A DNA stretch of 64,000 nt, taken from positions 159,910 to 223,909 of the forward strand of contig NZ_FPAJ01000005.1 in NCBI RefSeq assembly GCF_900116285.1, given 5' to 3'. The position numbers and the translations under genes were made by a program. The notes below the pieces were generated by a model. It was not told where the DNA came from. It was given only the letters and a program-made list of their open reading frames with translations, and searched no databases. The stretch is from Sulfitobacter marinus (GTDB taxonomy: Bacteria > Pseudomonadota > Alphaproteobacteria > Rhodobacterales > Rhodobacteraceae). This document shows, piece after piece, positions 58,308-64,000 of the stretch. Numbering within the stretch: the first letter of the stretch is position 1; each line of letters begins with the position of its first letter.

Positions 58308-59149
58308 TTCGAAACCTCCAGAACCTCCGTTCCAAGATCGTTCACCAATGGCACCCCGGCGTTATGAAGCAACGTGTTGATTTCACCCTGATTGCGCCGG
58401 ATCAGTGAATTCAGCTTGCGTTGCCAGACTTTCTCGCCCTGACGCACACCCATGGTAATCCGGTAAAACAGACGGGGCGGCAGTTGCTCTTTTATCAGGG
58501 GAACCAGCTTGAAATCGGGGTGATCACTATGGACAAGCGGGCCACCCAATGGCCCCCACAGGATCGCCGCATCAATATCGCCGCTCTCCAAATCCGACAG
58601 CATATCTTGAGCGGGGTTTTCGTGGCGCCGGTCGACCACCAGATTGTAGGGTTTGGCTTTGCCGATCAAACCGTTACGCGCCATATGCGCCGATGGCGGC
58701 GTGCCCGCAATAATGCCAATACGCCGCCCCTTGAGCGCCGGATCAGCCAGCGTTTCCACCCCTGCCAAATCACTGTCGTTGGGGACAATCAAAACGTAGA
58801 CAGATGTGAAGTAGTGGTTGGTATTCAGTACCAGTTCGTGGCCCTGTGCATATGCAATCACCAGATCGCATTTCTTGGCACCCAGCGAATTGCGGATAAA
58901 GCCCGTCGCCATCGGATACCACGTGTATTGCAGCGGCAGGTCCAGCTTGCTGGCGACAAGTTTCGCCAGATCATTCTCGAAACCCGTCTCATCCTTGGAT
59001 GACATGGGATAGTTCGCCGGGTCCGCACAAACCCGCAACGCATTGCCAGACACCAGATCAGATGTTTGCGCCTGCACCTCACCAATATTGGTGACCCCCA
59101 AAACAAGGGTCACCCAAAGGGCTAAAAATCTATGACCCCAAGCACGCAT
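58304..59149 (-). CDS. xoxJ: XoxJ, periplasmic protein of the XoxF system
   Basis: A 281-residue solute-binding-fold protein. The signal peptide (R-A-W-G-H-R-F-L-A-L-W-V-T-L-V-L, cleavage near V-Q-A-Q) precedes L-R-V-C-A-D-P-A-N-Y-P-M-S, the MoxJ/XoxJ start, and G-R-R-I-G-I-I-A-G-T-P-P. XoxJ is thought to assist maturation or activation of XoxF. The ATG at 59149 overlaps xoxG by 20 bases; an ATG at 59173 is possible. Its order after xoxF-xoxG matches other methylotrophs. Confidence 0.9.
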   Translation of the reverse strand: MRAWGHRFLALWVTLVLGVTNIGEVQAQTSDLVSGNALRVCADPANYPMSSKDETGFENDLAKLVASKLDLPLQYTWYPMATGFIRNSLGAKKCDLVIAYAQGHELVLNTNHYFTSVYVLIVPNDSDLAGVETLADPALKGRRIGIIAGTPPSAHMARNGLIGKAKPYNLVVDRRHENPAQDMLSDLESGDIDAAILWGPLGGPLVHSDHPDFKLVPLIKEQLPPRLFYRITMGVRQGEKVWQRKLNSLIRRNQGEINTLLHNAGVPLVNDLGTEVLEVSN

Positions 59150-59645
59150 TTTCAGCTTCGCGAATTGCATCATGTTTGGGTTCTTTCTTGCGGGGTCTGC
59201 CGCGCGGCACAACCTCGGCACCGCGTGCCTTGAGGTAAACATAGATGTCATCAAGATAACACATCACATTGGGGTTGTTTCCAAAGGATGGCATCACCGA
59301 ATTTTCCGCAGCACCAACGCGCGTGCGTCCATTCACGACGACATCCACAAAATCATAATAGTCCATGTCGATGGCCGATGCCTTCAGCGCCGGAGCATAA
59401 GATGATCCTTCGCCCTCGGGTCCGTGGCAGACATGGCATTCGGAATGATAGCGGCGAAAGCCCGAATAGGTAGGCCAGTCAATGGTCCCATCTTCCTGAA
59501 CGTTATACGTCGGCACATCATCTTCGGTAAAATACTTGCCGTCCTCGTTATAGACGGCCGTCAGGTTATCTATCTCCTCGGCGGAGGCCATTTGCGATAT
59601 GCCTGCTGCAAGGAACAAGGCCAACAATCTTACTGTGGTGTTCAT
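59130..59645 (-). CDS. xoxG: Cytochrome c XoxG, electron acceptor of XoxF
   Basis: A 171-residue periplasmic cytochrome. The signal peptide ends near M-A-S-A-E. A single heme site C-H-V-C-H lies in Y-H-S-E-C-H-V-C-H-G-P-E-G-E-G-S, and the Met ligand is in S-V-M-P-S-F. The C-terminal tail is rich in Lys/Arg (R-P-R-K-K-E-P-K). It accepts electrons from the PQQ of XoxF. The ATG at 59645 is preferred because the strong hairpin at 59670-59697 would leave no room for a ribosome site before the ATG at 59663. Confidence 0.92.
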   Translation of the reverse strand: MNTTVRLLALFLAAGISQMASAEEIDNLTAVYNEDGKYFTEDDVPTYNVQEDGTIDWPTYSGFRRYHSECHVCHGPEGEGSSYAPALKASAIDMDYYDFVDVVVNGRTRVGAAENSVMPSFGNNPNVMCYLDDIYVYLKARGAEVVPRGRPRKKEPKHDAIREAENACLGS

Positions 59646-59669
59646 TCGTCTCGCCTTTTTCATGTTGAT

Positions 59670-59697
59670 GCAGGCGCGACCGCAAAGTCGCGCCTGC
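59670..59697 (-). other. Strong hairpin between xoxF and xoxG
   Basis: GCAGGCGCGAC (59670-59680) and GTCGCGCCTGC (59687-59697) form a perfect 11-base GC-rich stem with a 6-base loop. It lies 17 bases after the xoxF stop and about 25 bases before the xoxG ATG at 59645. On the minus strand no T-run follows, so it probably protects xoxF mRNA or reduces read-through rather than fully ending it. Confidence 0.7.
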
Positions 59698-59714
59698 CTG
59701 GTTGTTTTGGTGTA

Positions 59715-61517
59715 TCAGTTCGGCAGTGCGAACACTGTCAGCTGTCCACCCAACGCGGTGTAATCGCTAAGCGCGGCATACCCGCCCACAGCACCCAAAC
59801 CATCGTTGGGGTTGGTCAGACCAGCCGCCAGACCGATGCCAGCCCAGCCACCAACACCTGACAAGATGCCGATATACTGCTTGCCGCGATGCTCGTAGGT
59901 CATCACGTTACCGATGATGCCCGACGGGGTTTTGAACTTGTACAGTTCCTCGCCGGTGTCTGCGTGCACAGCCTTCAGATACCCTTCGAGTGTGCCGTAG
60001 AACACCACGTCACCCGCCGTTGCCAAAGGACCGGACCACACCGAGAACTGCTCGGGCAGCGACCATTTGATCTCGCCTTTGGTGTTGTCCCACGCGATGA
60101 AGTTACCCATGCCGCCATGGCTGTCAGGGGCAGGATACATCGCCAATGTGGCACCCACATAAGGCTGACCAGCGGTATAGCTGACGCGGAATGGCTCATA
60201 GTCCATACACACGTGGTTGGTCGGCACATACATCAGCTCGGTTTTTGGCGAATAGGCCGCAGGTTGCTGATCCTTGGACCCAAGGGCCGCAGGGCAGATA
60301 CCAGTCGAGTTAACGTCTTCGCCATTCTGCTCGGTCGAGTATTGGGCGACAACCGCAGGACGGCCATATGTATCCGAGTTTGGATCCATATCAACGCCTG
60401 TGGTCCAGTTCACAGCTGGGTCGAACTTCTCGGCAACCAACAGCTCACCAGATACGCGATCCATGGTATAGCCCAGACCGTTACGGTCAAAGTGGGTCAA
60501 GAGCTTGCGCTCCACGCCATCAATTTCCTGCTCCGAAAGGATCATTTCGTTGATGCCGTCAAAGTCCCACTCGTCATGCGGGGTCATTTGGTAGAACCAC
60601 TTGGCCATGCCTGTATCGATATCGCGGGCCATGATTGTCATCGACCAGCGGTTATCACCTGGACGCTGAGCAGGGTTCCATGTGGATGGGTTACCGGTGC
60701 CATAATAGAACAGGTTCTCGTCCATATCAGCCGAGTACCAGCCCCATGTGGTGCCGCCACCGATCTTCCATTGATCGCCTTCCCAGGTGTTCGTGCCCGA
60801 GTTTTCGCCAACCGGCTGACCCAAGTGCGTGGTGTTCACCGGATCAACAAGGATGTCGCTGTCTGGCCCCATCGAATAGGCACGCCATTCTTGTGCGCCC
60901 GTTTCCATGTTATACGCAGTCACAGACCCGCGTACACCAAACTCACCACCCGAAATGCCGACAATGATTTTGTCTTTTACGGGCAGAACCGTGGCAGTGT
61001 TGGTTTCGCCAATCGACGCGTCACCGTTTTGAACTTCCCAGACGACATCGCCGTTATTGGCATCCAGTGCCACAACCTTGGTGTCCGCCTGATGCAAGAA
61101 GATCTTGCCGTTCGCATATGCCACACCGCGGTTCACAGTGTCACAACACATGACCGGGATAACATCCGGGTCCTGCTTGGGTTCGTATTTCCAAACGATC
61201 TTGCCGTCTTGGGCAAGGTCCAGAGCATACACGATATTTGGGAACGGTGTATGGACATACATCATATCCCCGATCACCAGCGGCGAACCTTCGTGTCCGC
61301 GCAAAACACCGGTGGAGAACGTCCATGCAACCTGCAGGTCATCAACGTTGTCGGCGTTGATTTCGTCCAGCTGCGAATAGCGTTGGTTTTTGTAGTCGCC
61401 GGTTTGAATTGCCCATTGAGCAGAGTTGCTCATCTGGGTCATCAGATCGTCGTTTGCAGATGCCATACCGGCAACACAAACGGCAATCCCGGCCGTTAAA
61501 AGCGATAGCCTTTTCAT
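59715..61517 (-). CDS. xoxF: Lanthanide-type PQQ methanol dehydrogenase XoxF
   Basis: A 600-residue eight-bladed quinoprotein that oxidises methanol in the periplasm. Signal peptide about 21 residues (ending M-A-S-A). The vicinal disulphide C-C is at about residues 124-125 ([10 protein letters not shown]). Metal ligands are visible as Glu in G-G-E-F-G-V, Asn in G-T-G-N-P-S-T-W, catalytic Asp in H-D-E-W-D, and, two residues on, the extra Asp (W-D-F-D-G) found in lanthanide enzymes and absent from calcium MxaF. The ATG at 61517 follows GGGAGGT. Sequence resembles the XoxF5 clade. PQQ synthesis genes are elsewhere. Confidence 0.97.
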   Translation of the reverse strand: MKRLSLLTAGIAVCVAGMASANDDLMTQMSNSAQWAIQTGDYKNQRYSQLDEINADNVDDLQVAWTFSTGVLRGHEGSPLVIGDMMYVHTPFPNIVYALDLAQDGKIVWKYEPKQDPDVIPVMCCDTVNRGVAYANGKIFLHQADTKVVALDANNGDVVWEVQNGDASIGETNTATVLPVKDKIIVGISGGEFGVRGSVTAYNMETGAQEWRAYSMGPDSDILVDPVNTTHLGQPVGENSGTNTWEGDQWKIGGGTTWGWYSADMDENLFYYGTGNPSTWNPAQRPGDNRWSMTIMARDIDTGMAKWFYQMTPHDEWDFDGINEMILSEQEIDGVERKLLTHFDRNGLGYTMDRVSGELLVAEKFDPAVNWTTGVDMDPNSDTYGRPAVVAQYSTEQNGEDVNSTGICPAALGSKDQQPAAYSPKTELMYVPTNHVCMDYEPFRVSYTAGQPYVGATLAMYPAPDSHGGMGNFIAWDNTKGEIKWSLPEQFSVWSGPLATAGDVVFYGTLEGYLKAVHADTGEELYKFKTPSGIIGNVMTYEHRGKQYIGILSGVGGWAGIGLAAGLTNPNDGLGAVGGYAALSDYTALGGQLTVFALPN

Positions 61518-61642
61518 CAAAGTACCTCCCTAGTATGCGGCGGTATTGCCGCTAAATGACGCCCGGTCCCAACACAGGGAAAGACATCAGTTCTTCTCCG
61601 TTCGCCCTAATTGAGCCTGGGCAATACGAGGAAACTCTGGTC

Positions 61643-62026
61643 TCACGATCCTCCGTCTTCAAAGCTCGCGAGATACGCAATTATGTTCATTCGGTCTTTT
61701 TCCTTACGCAGCCCGGCAAAGGACATCTTTGTCCCTTTGGCGTAGGCGCGCGGCTTTTCCAGAAACGCTGCCAGTTCTTCTGGGGTCCAGGTTTTCCCGG
61801 CTTCGCCCATGTCGGTCAGAACAGAAGAATATTTAAAGTCCGGCACGGACGCGACAGCGCGCCCCACGATCCCGTTCAGGATAGGGCCAACCTTGTTTTC
61901 AGCGTCTGCCCCCACGGCGTGACAGGCCTTGCATTTGCGGAAAACCTTTTCACCCTTGGCAGCATCGGCAAATGCACCAGCGGGGAGCATCGTCAAAAGG
62001 GTAACAGCAGCAATTCTTTTCAACAT
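61643..62026 (-). CDS. Class I c-type cytochrome (cytochrome c2-like)
   Basis: A 127-residue periplasmic cytochrome. The signal peptide ends near A-F-A-D-A. The heme motif C-K-A-C-H lies at about residues 32-36 and the Met ligand in G-T-K-M-S-F-A-G-L, the standard c2 layout. It lies between fghA and xoxF on the same strand, so it may carry electrons from XoxG to the terminal oxidase. The 125 bases before xoxF hold a short GCGGC/GCCGC stem (61537-61552) and the xoxF ribosome site. Confidence 0.92.
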   Translation of the reverse strand: MLKRIAAVTLLTMLPAGAFADAAKGEKVFRKCKACHAVGADAENKVGPILNGIVGRAVASVPDFKYSSVLTDMGEAGKTWTPEELAAFLEKPRAYAKGTKMSFAGLRKEKDRMNIIAYLASFEDGGS

Positions 62027-62057
62027 ATCAAGCCTTTCTGGGCCTTTCGTTACTTAA

Positions 62058-62882
62058 CTAGTTCAGACGTCCGGCGTGCCATGCCACATGGTCACCGGCG
62101 AAACTGTTCACAAAGAAATACGAATGATCGTATCCGTCTTGTATGCGCACCTGCCCGGGCTGCCTGCGACGGGCCATCATGTCTGCAAGCGCCTCGGGTT
62201 TCAGCAGATCCAGAAACTGATCCTGTGATCCCTGATCGACCAACAGGTCACCCTTCCAGCCATGCTCTTGCAGCAGCAAAGTCGCATCGTACTCGGCCCA
62301 CGTGCTCTCATCATCGCCCAGATATGCGCTAAACTGCTTTCGACCCCAATCAGATTGGGTTGGATGCGCGATCGGCGCAAAGGCCGACAGCGATTCAAAC
62401 AGATCGGCGTTGCGAATGGCGATCGTGATCGCGCCAAGGCCACCCATCGAATGGCCTGTAATGCCATGTCGATCCTGCACCGGCAGGTTCGACATCACGA
62501 CCGACCGCAGCTCGTTCACGATGTAATCATACATCCTATAGTGGCTTTTCCACGGATCACGGGTGGCATTAACGTAAAAACCCGCGCCTTGACCCAGATC
62601 GTATGATTCATCGTCGCTGACACCGGCCCCGCGCGGCGATGTGTCGGGAAAGATCACCGCCAACCCGTGTTTTGCAGCATGTTCCTGAAAACCCGCCTTG
62701 GTCATCGCATTTTCATGGGTGCAGGACAGGCCACTAAGATACCATAAAACCGGCACGGGGCCAAATTCGACCTGCGGCGGCAGATAGGCCGCAAAGGTCA
62801 TCTCGCATCCGCAGGTGTTCGAAGGGTGCTTGAACACCTTCTGGCTCCCCCCAAAGCTCCGGTTTTCCGAGATCAGCTCCAT
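62058..62882 (-). CDS. fghA: S-formylglutathione hydrolase
   Basis: A 274-residue cytoplasmic esterase that releases formate and glutathione. The nucleophile motif G-H-S-M-G-G, Y-L-S-G-L-S-C-T-H-E-N near the oxyanion region and the catalytic His in G-Y-D-H-S-Y-F-F are all present. ATG at 62882 has GGAG 11 bases upstream; a TTG at 62891 overlapping the adhI stop is less likely. It directly follows adhI, forming the two-step formaldehyde-to-formate route. Confidence 0.95.
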   Translation of the reverse strand: MELISENRSFGGSQKVFKHPSNTCGCEMTFAAYLPPQVEFGPVPVLWYLSGLSCTHENAMTKAGFQEHAAKHGLAVIFPDTSPRGAGVSDDESYDLGQGAGFYVNATRDPWKSHYRMYDYIVNELRSVVMSNLPVQDRHGITGHSMGGLGAITIAIRNADLFESLSAFAPIAHPTQSDWGRKQFSAYLGDDESTWAEYDATLLLQEHGWKGDLLVDQGSQDQFLDLLKPEALADMMARRRQPGQVRIQDGYDHSYFFVNSFAGDHVAWHAGRLN

Positions 62883-62887
62883 ATTTT

Positions 62888-64000
62888 TCAAAACTCCACG
62901 ACGGCGCGGATTGATTTGCCTTGGTGCATCAGGTCGAAGCCGTGGTTGATGTCGTCCAGCGTCAGTTTGTGGGTGATCATCGGGTCGATCTCGATCTTGC
63001 CGTTCATGTACCAGTCCACGATTTTGGGAACATCGGTGCGGCCCTTGGCCCCGCCAAATGCGGTCCCGCGCCAGACACGACCTGTGACCAGTTGAAACGG
63101 CCGGGTCGAGATTTCGGCACCTGCGGGGGCGACCCCGATGATGATGCTTTCACCCCAGCCCTTATGCGCCGCCTCAAGCGCCTGGCGCATGACTTTGGTG
63201 TTGCCGGTGGCGTCGAAGGTGTAATCGGCACCGCCCTTGGTCAGCTCAACCAGATGGGCCACCATGTCGCCGTCAACCTTGGTCGGGTTCACGAAATCGG
63301 TCATGCCGAAATAGCGGCCGGTTTCTTCCTTGTCGTCGTTCAGATCGACGCCCACGATTTGATCCGCGCCGGCCAGACGCAGCCCTTGGATTACGTTCAG
63401 GCCAATGCCGCCCAACCCGAAGACAACGCAGCGCGCGCCGATCTCGACTTTGGCGGTGTTGATAACCGCGCCAATGCCCGTGGTAACGCCGCAGCCGATA
63501 TAGCAGATTTTATCGAACGGCGCGTCCTTGCGGACTTTAGCCAGCGCGATTTCGGGGACAACCGTGTGATTGGCAAAGGTCGAGCACCCCATGTAGTGGT
63601 GGATCGGCGTGCCATCGAGCATCGAAAATCGCGTGGTGCCGTCGGGCAGCAGGCCCTGGCCTTGGGTGACGCGAATGGCCTGGCACAGGTTGGTTTTGCC
63701 TGACAGGCAATATTCGCATTCGCGGCATTCAGGGGTGTAGAGCGGGATCACGTGATCGCCGACCTCAAGCGTGGTCACACCCTCGCCGACCTCCATCACG
63801 ATGCCTGCGCCCTCGTGGCCCAGAATGGCGGGAAAAATCCCTTCGGGATCATCGCCCGAACGGGTGAATTCATCGGTGTGACACAGGCCCGTGGCCTTCA
63901 TCTCAACCAAAACCTCGCCCCGCTTGGGACCCTCAAGGTTCACCTCCATGACCTCAAGCGGTTTACCCGCCTCAACAGCTACTGCCGCCCGTGTTCTCAT
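62888..64000 (-). CDS. adhI: Glutathione-dependent formaldehyde dehydrogenase (class III alcohol dehydrogenase)
   Basis: A 370-residue zinc enzyme oxidising S-hydroxymethyl-glutathione with NAD+. Catalytic zinc ligands are in G-L-C-H-T-D-E and G-H-E-G-A-G; the structural zinc Cys cluster is [15 protein letters not shown]; the NAD-binding G-L-G-G-I-G is central. The ATG occupies the last three bases of the window, so the coding sequence is complete but its ribosome site and promoter lie outside. It heads the C1-oxidation gene string fghA, cytochrome, xoxF, xoxG, xoxJ. Confidence 0.96.
   Translation of the reverse strand: MRTRAAVAVEAGKPLEVMEVNLEGPKRGEVLVEMKATGLCHTDEFTRSGDDPEGIFPAILGHEGAGIVMEVGEGVTTLEVGDHVIPLYTPECRECEYCLSGKTNLCQAIRVTQGQGLLPDGTTRFSMLDGTPIHHYMGCSTFANHTVVPEIALAKVRKDAPFDKICYIGCGVTTGIGAVINTAKVEIGARCVVFGLGGIGLNVIQGLRLAGADQIVGVDLNDDKEETGRYFGMTDFVNPTKVDGDMVAHLVELTKGGADYTFDATGNTKVMRQALEAAHKGWGESIIIGVAPAGAEISTRPFQLVTGRVWRGTAFGGAKGRTDVPKIVDWYMNGKIEIDPMITHKLTLDDINHGFDLMHQGKSIRAVVEF

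Noticed and set aside
59889..61499. A 536-codon open frame on the plus strand opposite xoxF
   Set aside because: It mirrors a highly conserved enzyme gene, is rich in His and Arg as antisense frames of GC-rich genes are, and matches no family.
1..64000. CRISPR arrays, insertion sequences, phage or toxin-antitoxin genes
   Set aside because: No regularly spaced repeats, transposase, integrase or paired small toxin genes were recognised; base composition and gene style look even across the window.

Overview
This 64 kb window comes from the chromosome of an alphaproteobacterium, very probably a marine Rhodobacteraceae (Roseobacter-group) species. The basis is gene content read from the translations: the FlaF/FlbT flagellin-control pair, a rod-binding FlgJ without a muramidase domain plus a separate lytic transglycosylase, a Ros/MucR-type zinc-finger regulator, a XoxF-type methanol dehydrogenase cluster joined to glutathione-dependent formaldehyde oxidation, and dense GC-rich coding with many 4-base ATGA/GTGA/TTGA gene overlaps. 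I see no insertion sequence, phage gene, CRISPR array or rRNA.

Layout. (1) 1-2095: the end of uppP, a two-way terminator, an NDUFA9-like dehydrogenase-fold gene and tRNA-Leu(CAG). (2) 2282-10316: a sugar or sugar-acid catabolic module. A GntR/FCD repressor with two tandem palindromic operators in its own promoter faces an enolase-superfamily dehydratase, a complete sugar ABC importer (binding protein, two permeases, ATPase) and a cytoplasmic glycoside-hydrolase-like protein. (3) 10361-11794: a three-gene unit (Rrf2 regulator, SnoaL-like protein, AhpD-like protein) read from a promoter that appears to make a leaderless mRNA. (4) 11795-12129: no gene. (5) 12130-49142: a nearly complete flagellar cluster of about 37 kb. 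It holds the export apparatus (flhA, flhB, fliPQR, fliHI, a FliJ-like protein), rings and switch (fliF, fliG, fliM, fliN, flgI, flgH), rod and hook (flgBC, fliE, flgFG, flgE, flgD, fliK, flgK, flgL), two flagellins, motor genes (motA, motB, motE-like, fliL and a second FliL-like gene), flaF/flbT, a MucR-like regulator and several lineage-specific unknowns. FliO, FliD, FliS, FlgM and a dedicated sigma factor were not found. (6) 49232-64000: a DUF1275 membrane protein, then a C1-oxidation region. This has a NitT/TauT-type ABC transporter, small secreted proteins, two YVTN beta-propellers, an orphan quinoprotein-associated binding protein, MxaD, a SoxYZ-like carrier, a CxxxCW rhodanese-like protein, XoxJ, XoxG, XoxF, a c-type cytochrome, S-formylglutathione hydrolase and glutathione-dependent formaldehyde dehydrogenase.

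How the parts work together. XoxF carries the extra aspartate typical of lanthanide-dependent methanol dehydrogenases. It would oxidise methanol in the periplasm and pass electrons to XoxG and perhaps the second cytochrome; the formaldehyde is then taken through AdhI and FghA to formate. In the flagellar region most operons diverge from short AT-rich gaps, and five of these share a CAAG(A/G)ATAA-like element. The two flagellin genes share a leader element at the same distance from their start codons, a reasonable candidate target for the FlbT protein encoded just downstream. These last two observations, the odd ABC-transporter composition of the XoxF region and the unknown flagellar proteins are the most interesting leads. 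The window does not show a clearly new defence or mobile system.
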